Shown one piece after another: positions 53,677 through 62,089 of a stretch of 64,000 nt of DNA (position 1 is the stretch's first letter; each line of letters opens with the position of its first letter). Both the position numbers and the translations under genes were made by a program. The DNA is from Colwellia sp. (lineage in GTDB: Bacteria > Pseudomonadota > Gammaproteobacteria > Enterobacterales > Alteromonadaceae): NCBI GenBank assembly GCA_022969175.1, contig JALJPB010000007.1:59604-123603 (forward strand). The letters run 5' to 3'. The notes under the pieces were generated by a model. It searched no databases. It was given only the letters and a program-made list of their open reading frames with translations, and was not told where the DNA came from.

Positions 53677-54315
53677 TTAAGATTGTTTGTTAAATCGACG
53701 TGATGCTAAACCTATCATCCCTAATGCAAAAATAGCAAGTGTTGATGGTTCGGGAACAGATTCTGCATTTACGACTATATTATCCAAGGCGAACCAACGG
53801 TCATCATTTCCTGCTGTAGCACTGAACGTTACGCTGGATAGGTTTGCCCATGAATTATCGAAGCTTACAGTTTGAAAATCATTTAAAGCGCCAGAGCCAT
53901 CCGCTATTTGATCCAAAGTAACTTGCAAAGAAACACTCCCACCACCAAAATAATTACCAATGACATTTACGACTACCCCGCTTGGAATACCAAAAAATTC
54001 GGCAATATCAAAACTATTTAAAGAAAATAGACTCTCATCTTGCGTACTCATCGATAACATATTAGTTCCAGAGTCATTATCTATTCCATACCAAGTTGAA
54101 TCATTAAACGCACTAAATGTGCCGGAATTATTTGCCAAATGGGTGTGATTTGTTGATGAGTCAAAAATAAATCCTGACGAAACGATATCTCCTTGGGTAG
54201 TCCAGGTACCACTTGCTATTGCATTATCTTCAAAGTCAATTAAGGTTGCATTAGTAAAACCGCTAATAGATAAAACTAAACCAACTAAAGAAGCTTTCAA
54301 AAATTTTTTATTCAT
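53677..54315 (-). CDS. PEP-CTERM sorting-signal exported protein
   Basis: A 212-residue secreted protein: signal peptide about residues 1-23 (SLVGLVLSISGFTNA), then a beta-rich domain with many Asn, Ser and Asp (SGFIFDSSTNHTHLANNS; GNYFGGGSVSLQV; DNIVVNAES). It ends with a classical PEP-CTERM anchor: VPEPSTLAIFALGMIGLASRRFNK. The anchor is recognised by an exosortase (not in this window) and such proteins are linked to exopolysaccharide and biofilm surfaces. It is the only gene between the tRNA-Ile 3' end and its 25-bp duplicate, so it may be cargo of a small island. Confidence 0.88.
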   Translation of the reverse strand: MNKKFLKASLVGLVLSISGFTNATLIDFEDNAIASGTWTTQGDIVSSGFIFDSSTNHTHLANNSGTFSAFNDSTWYGIDNDSGTNMLSMSTQDESLFSLNSFDIAEFFGIPSGVVVNVIGNYFGGGSVSLQVTLDQIADGSGALNDFQTVSFDNSWANLSSVTFSATAGNDDRWFALDNIVVNAESVPEPSTLAIFALGMIGLASRRFNKQS

Positions 54316-54600
54316 TTGCCTTCCCTTTAATCCCTACCACTATTTTTGTAGTGTAATATTATAATTATCAATATAACATGCATAAAATACGCCGAAATCA
54401 AAATACCATTGAATTTCAATACGATAACTTTCTTTGTGATTTGCCAACATTTCAATCTGCAAAATAATCTGACACCACCTCACTAGTTAATGCCTTCTGA
54501 TAAAACAAAATGCGACTGCAAACAATTGCCGAGTGAAACAAACTAATATATTTGCATTTTATATTCTAAAGCTCTGAGTAGCGCTTTAGAGTCATAATGG

Positions 54601-54624
54601 CCGCTTTGGTTTAAAATCTCTATG
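54601..54624 (+). repeat. Dispersed repeat copy
   Basis: Matches the reverse complement of 19888-19911 at 21 of 24 positions. GTGGCT follows it, as it does (5 bp later) in the other copy. Confidence 0.55.
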
Positions 54625-54715
54625 GTGGCTGGTGGGTGATTGATAACTTATTTGCTGAATATGTTGTATAGGGGCCCCTCGTTAGGTTCTTGTTCGACTT
54701 TTAAGGCACGGGTGA

Positions 54716-54732
54716 GGCGCGGCGCGGCGCGG
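54716..54732 (+). repeat. GGCGC triplet-unit tract
   Basis: Three GGCGC units plus GG, all G or C for 17 bp in otherwise AT-rich intergenic DNA. Confidence 0.8.
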
Positions 54733-54845
54733 AGAAAAGACACTCAGAAATTATTTTGATTATCTTCTAGTTCTTTTTTTGTGTAAAGTACCCCTACTAA
54801 AACCATATTACCGTTATTTCAATATATACACACTCAACAGAAACG

Positions 54846-54870
54846 TGTTCAAGTCAGGGAGGGGCCACCA
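54846..54870 (+). repeat. Exact 25-bp copy of the tRNA-Ile 3' end (attachment-site-like)
   Basis: Identical to 53322-53346, the T-arm, acceptor strand and CCA of the tRNA gene, 1524 bp downstream in the same orientation. No upstream tRNA half is present here. This is the pattern left by integrase-mediated insertion at a tRNA 3' end. Confidence 0.85.
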
Positions 54871-54931
54871 CTCCCTAAGCTATAATTACCTACATAAATT
54901 TTTCGAGTAATCCATTAGTTTTTTCACAAAG

Positions 54932-57745
54932 TTAAAGCTGCTTATCAAGTTGACTGATCAGTTCTTGTAATTCACTTTGTAGCTGGGTAGCTAAATAAGT
55001 AACCCTCTCAATATTTTTTTCTTTAGCTGACATTTCTATTTTCAAAACTAAACCAGCGAGCTTATTACCACTTATATTACTCGTTGTTCCTTTGATTTTA
55101 TGCGCTAAATTCTCAACTTCTTTAATATCATCATGATTAATGGCCTCTTGTAAAGCTGCGATTTCATTTGGCATTTCTGAACAAAATAAATGAATAACTT
55201 TTTGAGCAAGTTGACTGTTGTTACTCACCCTTTTTAAAAATGCGATTTTATCCCATACTAGCAGATGCTCCTCTGCTTCATCAGTTTCAATTGTTAATCG
55301 CTTGACTGAGGTTGTATTAGCAATTTCTGCTTTATTTAGCTGTGACTGTATTTGTACAGCAACAACTATCTTTTTTTCTAATTCATCAATATCAATAGGT
55401 TTTGATATATATTCATTCATGCCTGCGGATAAGCACTTTTCCTTATCTCCTACCATCGCATTTGCGGTCATCGCAATAATATAAATATTCTGGAACTTAC
55501 CGGTGGAGCTTCTGATAAGTTTTGTTGCAGTATAGCCATCCATTATGGGCATCTGACAATCCATTAAAACTAAGTCGTAGTGCTGCTTATCCAAACAAAC
55601 TAACGCTTCTTTACCATTTTTGGCTATATCAGACGTTGCGCCAAAACTTTTCAGCATGCCCTGAGCAACTATTTGATTAATCGAGTTATCTTCAACAAGC
55701 AAAATATGAGTATTCTTTGGTAAATTTGACCGTTTCAAAGTGCGAATATTGTGGCTGGTTAACAAAGGTGAGGCATCTTGTAGAGCGTTACCATCATCAA
55801 TAACTATGGTTAATGCGTCAAATAATTCGGATACTGAAGCAGGCTTAGAGAAGTAACAGTCAAAGCCTAAGCTAGCAAAAAACTCAGCATCGCCTTGTTT
55901 GCCAATTGAGGTCATCATCACTAATTTGATCTTACTATATTGAGCATTGAGTTTAATAAGTCGAGCAAGCTCAGCACCATCCATATTAGGCATTTGCATA
56001 TCAAGAATAGCAACATCAAAAAATGAACTACCATCTGAATTTAAATTTTTACTCAGTATAGATAAAGCATTTTGTCCGTCGAATGCTTGAACAATATTTG
56101 CACCCCAATTGTTTAATTGTCCCGATAAGACTTCAAGATTCGTTTTATTATCATCAACAATTAATATATTGGTATTACTAATATCAACAGAAGGCATTAA
56201 AGTTTCTGTTTGATGACTAGTTAATAATTTGATGTTAAAACTGACAGTTGTTCCCTGGCCTAAAATACTAGTAGCACTGACTTCCCCACCCATCAACTGA
56301 CATAAGTTTTGCACTATCGCTAAGCCTAAGCCACTACCGCCATATTGACGCGTAGTTGAAGTATCAGCCTGAGTAAATCGTTCAAACATGTTATTGACTT
56401 TATCTTCGGCGATGCCTATACCCGTATCGGTTACCTTACAAAGGAAATACATTTCTTGCTCATTTATTTTTTCAAGACTGGCCTTAATTACAATTTCGCC
56501 TTGATCAGTAAATTTTATTGCATTGCTAACCAAATTAGTCAATATTTGCCTTAATCTCGAAGGATCCCCTTTAACAGAAGTTAACTGGACTTGGCTAACA
56601 TCGATAATTAATTCTATGCCTTTTTCATGTGCTTTTGGTGCTAAGGTGCTGGCAAAATTTCCTATTAAATCGCATAGATTAAAGTCCAAGCTTTCAATCG
56701 TTAATTTACCCGCCTCCATTTTTGAAAAATCGAGTATGTCGTTAATCAAACTTAATAAAGAGTCAGCACTTGAGCTTGCCAAAAATGCATGTCGTTGCTG
56801 CTCATTAGTCAATGGACTTTGTTTTAACAGAGTCAACATGCCAATAACACCATTAATAGGTGTACGGATTTCGTGACTCATCGTCGCAAGAAAATCTGAT
56901 TTAACTCGATTACTCTCTAACAGCTCATTTGTTTTTATACGTAAAGCTTGATGAGCAACTTTCATTTCTTGATTAGAGCAACTTAGTTCTTTGGCATCCT
57001 TCCTTGAACGGACAATAAATAAAAATAAAATTAAGGTAATCACCAATGTCATAGCAGCTAATATCAAAAAAGTTGCTTTTAAAGATGACTGACTTTGATC
57101 TTGAGCAGTGCCAATAGGTAATATTACTTCCATCACGCCACGTACATCACCAACTTGCCAATCGTTTTTTGGCGTTTGTGCATGGTTATTATGACAATCA
57201 ATGCATGATTCTCGCATTATGTCGGCCACAGCATATCGAATAGACATCCGGCCATTACTTAACTCAATCCTTGAAAATGACTTGTCAGGATTTTTAGTTA
57301 AATATTGCCAAGCATCTTTGGGAAAAACATCAGTGAAAATTTGTTTATTTTCTTTTTTACGCCAGGGAAATGGATAAGGGCTGTATAAATATGTTTTAGC
57401 TCCTGATTGTTTTTTACCAATTTCTTTACCTAAAGCCATGCTCAAAGTTGCAGGTAATGGTATAGCATTATCAAATTCTTGATAATTATGGGTTACTGTC
57501 AGACCTTGATTTTTAGCCGTTTTGATCACCTCTGAAGTATATAAGGAACGAAAAGCCGTTAATGCTTCTAAATAACGTTTTGCACTTAGCTGTGAACTAT
57601 GATGACTAGCCTCTTTTGAAGCGTTAGATAAGTAATAATATGCCAATGACATGCTGATAATGAGAACAAAAACAACGATGATAAACGTATACTTAATGAC
57701 GAAATTTATTAATACTCTTAAAAAAGGGAATAACTGATTGGCCAT
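54932..57745 (-). CDS. Hybrid sensor histidine kinase with CxxCH heme-binding sensor domain
   Basis: A 937-residue membrane kinase. TM1 is at about residues 15-38. A periplasmic DUF3365/Tll0287-like domain (about 40-215) carries Cys181-x-x-Cys184-His185 in ESCIDCHNNH, a c-type heme attachment motif. TM2 is at about 225-245. HisKA follows with His291 in MSHEIRTP, then HATPase (GTGIAEDKVNNMFERF-type region; GGSGLGLAIV), two receiver domains (ILIVDDNKTN..., ILLVEDNSIN... with phospho-Asp in DMQMPNMDG and DCQMPIMDG), and a C-terminal HPt domain (AHKIKGTTSNISG). It senses probably redox state or a gas through heme and relays phosphate through both receivers to the HPt histidine. ATG 57745 with GGAG 10 bp upstream is preferred over the ATG at 57799. 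No output regulator is adjacent. Confidence 0.88.
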   Translation of the reverse strand: MANQLFPFLRVLINFVIKYTFIIVVFVLIISMSLAYYYLSNASKEASHHSSQLSAKRYLEALTAFRSLYTSEVIKTAKNQGLTVTHNYQEFDNAIPLPATLSMALGKEIGKKQSGAKTYLYSPYPFPWRKKENKQIFTDVFPKDAWQYLTKNPDKSFSRIELSNGRMSIRYAVADIMRESCIDCHNNHAQTPKNDWQVGDVRGVMEVILPIGTAQDQSQSSLKATFLILAAMTLVITLILFLFIVRSRKDAKELSCSNQEMKVAHQALRIKTNELLESNRVKSDFLATMSHEIRTPINGVIGMLTLLKQSPLTNEQQRHAFLASSSADSLLSLINDILDFSKMEAGKLTIESLDFNLCDLIGNFASTLAPKAHEKGIELIIDVSQVQLTSVKGDPSRLRQILTNLVSNAIKFTDQGEIVIKASLEKINEQEMYFLCKVTDTGIGIAEDKVNNMFERFTQADTSTTRQYGGSGLGLAIVQNLCQLMGGEVSATSILGQGTTVSFNIKLLTSHQTETLMPSVDISNTNILIVDDNKTNLEVLSGQLNNWGANIVQAFDGQNALSILSKNLNSDGSSFFDVAILDMQMPNMDGAELARLIKLNAQYSKIKLVMMTSIGKQGDAEFFASLGFDCYFSKPASVSELFDALTIVIDDGNALQDASPLLTSHNIRTLKRSNLPKNTHILLVEDNSINQIVAQGMLKSFGATSDIAKNGKEALVCLDKQHYDLVLMDCQMPIMDGYTATKLIRSSTGKFQNIYIIAMTANAMVGDKEKCLSAGMNEYISKPIDIDELEKKIVVAVQIQSQLNKAEIANTTSVKRLTIETDEAEEHLLVWDKIAFLKRVSNNSQLAQKVIHLFCSEMPNEIAALQEAINHDDIKEVENLAHKIKGTTSNISGNKLAGLVLKIEMSAKEKNIERVTYLATQLQSELQELISQLDKQL

Positions 57746-58460
57746 TAATTGAAAGCTCCATTTCTTTATTTTGGGCTGTAAGCAGAAATGCTTTAACATA
57801 AGTCAATATAGTACATATTTTTGATAGTTAATTGATAATATTTATTTGTCTTATTTTATGAGCAATAAAGGTATTGGTCATACTTAAAAATTATTATTAT
57901 CAACAAACGAGTAAAACTAAAAGTCAATCTGTTGCTCCCTCAGATATTTTGGCTATTCTACCTATCCGATTAACGGCGAATTTGGGAAAAGTGGTAAATT
58001 AAATAGGGTTAATCAAATATTTTGTTTTGTGAATTCCCTAACAATCGACTAAATTTATTACGAAAGTTTGAAATGTCAGATAATTCATAGCTCTCACCCA
58101 GCCACTTTTACCTATTGATCTAATTACTATTCGATTTAGTTAACTTGCCATACTTTGCTAGACACCAAATCAGTTACATTGTTATTACAGCTAGAGATGT
58201 TTATGAATAATTGTTTATCGGTTTTTGTTCAACGTCGTCAGCTCATTTTACAACTGGAATTTGAATGCTCTCTGCTTCTTCTGTAAGTAATATGCCAAGC
58301 AGTATTTTATTTCATTTTGCTATGCATTTGTAGCAGCAACGAACCTTTATTCCCGTGTTCTTTTTATTCTCCTATTCAAAATAATCTTTGCACTGCACAT
58401 CAATTATGTTATACATACTACTATGTACTACAAGGTAACGATGCATTGCATAGTAAAATT
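57746..58460. other. Gene-free stretch between kinase and PadR-type genes
   Basis: About 700 bp. It holds the putative PadR operator (58412-58427). Only short open frames without ribosome sites were seen; the PadR frame is open from 58317, but its N-terminal 48 codons look non-coding. Confidence 0.5.
58412..58427. promoter_or_regulatory. Putative PadR operator
   Basis: TACATACTACTATGTA is a 16-bp inverted repeat with 6-bp arms and a 4-bp spacer, 33 bp before the PadR-type ATG. PadR proteins bind ATGT/ACAT-type inverted repeats and are usually autoregulated. Confidence 0.55.
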
Positions 58461-58838
58461 ATGACAAAACAAGAAAATTTAAATGAAAAATGGGATGTTC
58501 AGCTACGAAAAGGCACTTTGGAATTGGTGATCTTAGCGGCTTTAAAAGAACGTAGACTTTATGGCTTAGAGTTACTTAAGCTATTGCACTCTTTTGAAAC
58601 AATGAAGATCACTGAAGGTACACTTTACCCTTTGATGGATCGATTAAAGCGTGATGAGTTGGTCAGTGCCTTATGGCATCAAGAGGGTGAAAGCAGACCG
58701 AGAAAATACTATCAGTTGGCTCAAAAAGGTGAGCAAAAACTCACATTACTGACAAATCGATGGCGTCAATCCGTTGAAGAAATCGAATACATCATTCAAA
58801 ACCCTGGCCCGCAAGCTATCAAGAAAAAAGGAGAATAA
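58461..58838 (+). CDS. PadR family transcriptional regulator
   Basis: A 125-residue regulator with the PadR winged helix: QLRKGTLELVILAALKERRLYGLELLKLL, then TEGTLYPLMDRLKRDELV and SRPRKYYQLAQKGEQ. The start at ATG 58461 (MTKQENLNEKWD) fits homologues; a TTG 15 bp upstream has a better-placed AAGG and cannot be excluded. It is followed after 1 bp by a HAAS-domain membrane protein gene with a strong ribosome site, the usual partner in PadR/HAAS operons. Confidence 0.88.
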   Translation: MTKQENLNEKWDVQLRKGTLELVILAALKERRLYGLELLKLLHSFETMKITEGTLYPLMDRLKRDELVSALWHQEGESRPRKYYQLAQKGEQKLTLLTNRWRQSVEEIEYIIQNPGPQAIKKKGE

Positions 58839-58839
58839 G

Positions 58840-59397
58840 ATGCCTGAACGTGAACAAATTCATCAATATTTAAAAGATTTATCTAAGTATCTATCAAGAC
58901 TAGATAAATTTAATGCAGACGAAGTGATTCGTGAAATTGAAAGTCATATTCTTGATGCCATTGAGTTACAAGAACAAAATGGGCATCAGATAGATGCTCA
59001 AGCAATTTTGGACGGTTTTGGTGAGCCACGAGCATTGGCAAATCAATATGTCGAGCATATGCTCAAAGGAACAGCTCCACCCAGGGGATTTAAAGCGATT
59101 CAAAGTGTGAAAAAAGGAGTAACTAAAAGTCTTTATTACTCTATGGGACTTTTTGGTTTTGGCATTTCACTATTTTTAATACTTATTGGTCTTGGCAAAT
59201 TATTTATGCCTGATGCAATTGGTGTATGGTCTGCGGCACAGGGCAATAGTGTAATCATTACCTTTTCTGAACACGCTTATCCCAACTCAACAGAACTATT
59301 AGGATATTGGTTGATACCTATCGCTATCGTAATAGGCATAGGTACAGCTCTTCTAACTAAAAGAGTTCTGGCAGTACTAAAACAAAGTCTTCTGTAA
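58840..59397 (+). CDS. HAAS/DUF1700-type membrane protein, PadR partner
   Basis: A 185-residue protein. The N-terminal 75 residues (IHQYLKDLSKYLSRLDKFNADEVIREIESHILDAIE; AILDGFGEPRALANQYVEHML) form the HAAS helical domain common in proteins encoded after PadR-type repressors. Two membrane helices follow (about 108-130 with FGFGISLFLILIGLGKLF, and 155-175 with WLIPIAIVIGIGTALL). The sequence GGAG stands 6 bp before the ATG at 58840. The role is probably as a membrane sensor or effector controlled by the PadR protein; the signal is unknown. Confidence 0.82.
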   Translation: MPEREQIHQYLKDLSKYLSRLDKFNADEVIREIESHILDAIELQEQNGHQIDAQAILDGFGEPRALANQYVEHMLKGTAPPRGFKAIQSVKKGVTKSLYYSMGLFGFGISLFLILIGLGKLFMPDAIGVWSAAQGNSVIITFSEHAYPNSTELLGYWLIPIAIVIGIGTALLTKRVLAVLKQSLL

Positions 59398-59642
59398 CGA
59401 CTATTTAACTTAACCACATACTTAACCACATAATTAATTACATCACTGCTTGTAAGCAGTGATGTAGCATTGTTCGGCCTGAATTTTAGTAGATCTTCAG
59501 TTCTATCAGCGAATTAGTTAGCTTTCACCAATTGTGTTACCTAAAAAGGGCACCTGCCCTCAACGAGCCAAAAGGCTCATTAATATTATTTTTTACGAAT
59601 ACATCTCAATTCGATATATCGTGAAATAAGGAGATACTGCAT

Positions 59643-60812
59643 ATGTTTACTATTTTGAAAACAAACTTGAAACACTTTTTCATAACATTCACAATTTTGT
59701 TTCTCATGGTTGCTTCATTTGGCATTTACCATGGTGCAGAAGCGCATTTAGATGAAGATAGACTAGCCTATAAGCTAGATAAAGAAGGGCCTCATATATT
59801 TTTTGAAAACGACGCCGTTGTTGTTAACTATGTACGAGGAAATAAAGCAGAAGGCTTTTACAATGATAAAACAATCTACCCATTAGATAGCGAGATCTCA
59901 GCAAAAGCACATTTTACTTTAGAAGAGCAGGATATTGATTTTAAAGTCAGTACTTCCATTGAAATACCACCATCAACTTATGAAGATAACCATGCTATTT
60001 TGGCCATTTCAGATATAGAAGGTGGTTATAAAACCTTTCGTGATTTCTTAATTGCCCATGGTGTAATTGATGAATCGTTAAGTTGGACGTTTGGTAAAGG
60101 TCACTTAGTATTAGTAGGCGACCTAGTTGATCGCGGCAATTCAGTCACTCAAGTCTTGTGGTTCATTTACAAAATGGAGCAAGAAGCGAAAAAACATGGT
60201 GGTAATGTACACTTTATTATTGGTAACCATGAAATTAAAAACTTACAAGGTAACTACTACAGTGCATCGGAAAAGTACCTTTACATCGCGTCAATTGTTG
60301 GAAAAAACCACTCTGACTTATACGGTAAAAACTCATTTTTAGGCCGTTGGCTAGTGAGTAAAAATAGTATTGAGCGTATTAATGGCCGTCTATTTGTTCA
60401 TGGTGGCATTCATCCAAAAATCAGTGAATTTAATTACACCCTTGAACAAATCAATCAAATTGTTAGGAATAATTATAGAAAGCCATATTTTACTAAACCT
60501 GATAGTGGCAATGAGGAGTTTTTAGTGTCATCTAAAACGGGGCCATCTTGGTATAGAGGCTACTTTAAAGATGATTTAAGTCAAGAAGAGGTCGAAAAAG
60601 GCTTAGACAAATTCTCTGCAACCGCTGTTGTTGTTGGTCATACTCTACAATGGTCAGTAAAAAAGTTATTTCAAGGAAAAGTATATGCCATCGATGTAAA
60701 ACATCCTAACGACTATCAGTCGAGTTTTCCGCCAAGAAGTTCAGAAGGTTTACTGATTGAAGCAGATAATTATTATCGCTTATTGGACGATGGCACAAAA
60801 GAGCTACTATAG
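59643..60812 (+). CDS. Membrane-linked metallophosphoesterase (calcineurin-like)
   Basis: A 389-residue protein with an N-terminal hydrophobic segment (about residues 10-28). It carries the metallophosphatase motifs SDIEGGYKTF (first Asp; the usual DxH His is replaced by Asp-Ile-Glu), LVGDLVDRG, IIGNHEIKNL, VHGGIHP and VVVGHTLQ. The pattern fits Ser/Thr-phosphatase-like and Shewanella-type phosphatases, acting outside the cytoplasm. It has AAGGAG 9 bp before the ATG. The DIEG variant in motif I is worth noting because the family normally has DxHG. Confidence 0.85.
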   Translation: MFTILKTNLKHFFITFTILFLMVASFGIYHGAEAHLDEDRLAYKLDKEGPHIFFENDAVVVNYVRGNKAEGFYNDKTIYPLDSEISAKAHFTLEEQDIDFKVSTSIEIPPSTYEDNHAILAISDIEGGYKTFRDFLIAHGVIDESLSWTFGKGHLVLVGDLVDRGNSVTQVLWFIYKMEQEAKKHGGNVHFIIGNHEIKNLQGNYYSASEKYLYIASIVGKNHSDLYGKNSFLGRWLVSKNSIERINGRLFVHGGIHPKISEFNYTLEQINQIVRNNYRKPYFTKPDSGNEEFLVSSKTGPSWYRGYFKDDLSQEEVEKGLDKFSATAVVVGHTLQWSVKKLFQGKVYAIDVKHPNDYQSSFPPRSSEGLLIEADNYYRLLDDGTKELL

Positions 60813-61069
60813 CGCCGTTGAACTTATTAATTTTGAAGTTGTATTTGCAATCACTAATCGCTTAATTCAGGAAAACTAAAGCAGATGGTTATCATCAACT
60901 TCGATAATTCAACCTCCTTAGAACTTAAACCATAATGTCAGGTTATTTTACAATTATTAGATTACAGAATAATTGTATAAAAAAAACACTATTCATTACA
61001 ATGATTTATGTATATTGGTCTGATACATGCATGGTTGATATTCAAATTAATTGAAAAGGTTGTTTTATA
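60813..61069. other. Leader region before the small PEP-CTERM gene
   Basis: About 260 bp, AT-rich, no gene or hairpin recognised. It should hold the promoter of the small PEP-CTERM gene. Confidence 0.4.
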
Positions 61070-61240
61070 ATGAATAAACTTTTAACTAAATTAAAGCTTG
61101 GTTTAATAATAACATTATGTACCATGGGCTCTGCTGTAGCTGGACTTGACGATCCTGTTCCTATTCCTGAACCGAGCATTTTGGGGCTGATTGCTGCAGC
61201 AGCTGTAGCATTTATCATTTTAAAGAAAGGCAAGAAATAA
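61070..61240 (+). CDS. 56-residue PEP-CTERM protein
   Basis: A small exported protein. A signal peptide (about residues 1-24, IITLCTMGSAVAG) is followed by only a few residues before the sorting signal VPIPEPSILGLIAAAAVAF and the basic end LKKGKK. The whole mature protein is thus almost just the PEP-CTERM anchor. AAGG lies about 12 bp before the ATG. The downstream hydroxylase-type gene starts 7 bp after its stop, suggesting one transcript. Such very small PEP-CTERM proteins are known to accompany exosortase systems, but no exosortase is here. Confidence 0.75.
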   Translation: MNKLLTKLKLGLIITLCTMGSAVAGLDDPVPIPEPSILGLIAAAAVAFIILKKGKK

Positions 61241-61246
61241 TAACAG

Positions 61247-62029
61247 TTGATACAAAACAATTACTTAGCATTAAGCCTATTGCTAATACTTATTTGGGAG
61301 TATTTTTCTCCCAATAAATTAGGCATTGAAATTCGAAACCGCTGGATAATCAATTTTGGCACTTACCTGCTTAACTTAACCTTGCGTATTTTAATAATTG
61401 CCCCCATATTTACTGTAATTGGTACAAATTCTATTTTCAGCCTTTCATCAATATTTACCAACCTTAGTCTAATATCAACAATTATCCTCTCAGTGTTTCT
61501 TATTGACTTTTATACCTATTGGTTACACCGAACTATGCATCATGTAACACTCTTGTGGCGCGCACATTTGGTTCATCACTCAGACTCAGAGCTTGATGTA
61601 TCTACTAATTTTCGTCATCATCCACTAGAGATAATTTTTACCTCCGTTACCATTGGTGTACTGTATTTCATCATTCGATTACCGATTGAAGGTATTTTAG
61701 CGTATGGAATTTTAAACTCAATAATTCAGGTCTGGCACCATGGAAATATAAAAATGTCAGAAAAAATAGATATAGCCCTGCAACTTGTAATTATTACACC
61801 AAAATTACACCAAATGCATCACTCTGCATTAATGATAGAGACCAACAGCAATTATGGTGGCATATTTTCTATTTGGGACCGGCTATTCGGTACACTCTGT
61901 GTAAAAAACTCTAATAAGGTACCACTTAGGTATGGCTTGGAATACTTTAGAGAAACAGAGCAACAATCGTTCAAAAACGTATTACTTCAACCTATGACTT
62001 TTGAAGCCAATGTTAAAAACTCATCTTAA
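61247..62029 (+). CDS. Fatty acid hydroxylase / sterol desaturase family protein
   Basis: A 260-residue integral membrane di-iron oxygenase of the fatty acid hydroxylase superfamily. Histidine boxes are visible: HRTMHH (residues 94-99), HLVHH (107-111), FRHHPLE (124-125) and HQMHHS (later), with membrane helices around them (about 6-19, 40-60, 75-90, 130-150). It hydroxylates or desaturates a lipid; the substrate is unknown. The start is TTG at 61247; no internal ATG fits before the first helix. Next to the small PEP-CTERM gene, a surface-lipid role is a possible inference. Confidence 0.85.
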   Translation: MIQNNYLALSLLLILIWEYFSPNKLGIEIRNRWIINFGTYLLNLTLRILIIAPIFTVIGTNSIFSLSSIFTNLSLISTIILSVFLIDFYTYWLHRTMHHVTLLWRAHLVHHSDSELDVSTNFRHHPLEIIFTSVTIGVLYFIIRLPIEGILAYGILNSIIQVWHHGNIKMSEKIDIALQLVIITPKLHQMHHSALMIETNSNYGGIFSIWDRLFGTLCVKNSNKVPLRYGLEYFRETEQQSFKNVLLQPMTFEANVKNSS

Positions 62030-62089
62030 TATCTAACTAGCATATACCGCTGCTACGTACTACTTATGACTACTCGCTTTAAATTTCGA

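Larger units (their letters stand above)
54316..54845. other. Gene-free stretch with repeats inside the tRNA-end repeat
   Basis: 530 bp without a credible gene. It contains the dispersed 24-mer copy (54601-54624), an 8-bp GGGGCCCC palindrome (54671-54678) and a GC-rich tract of three GGCGC units (54716-54732), which stands out against the AT-rich background. Confidence 0.55.
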
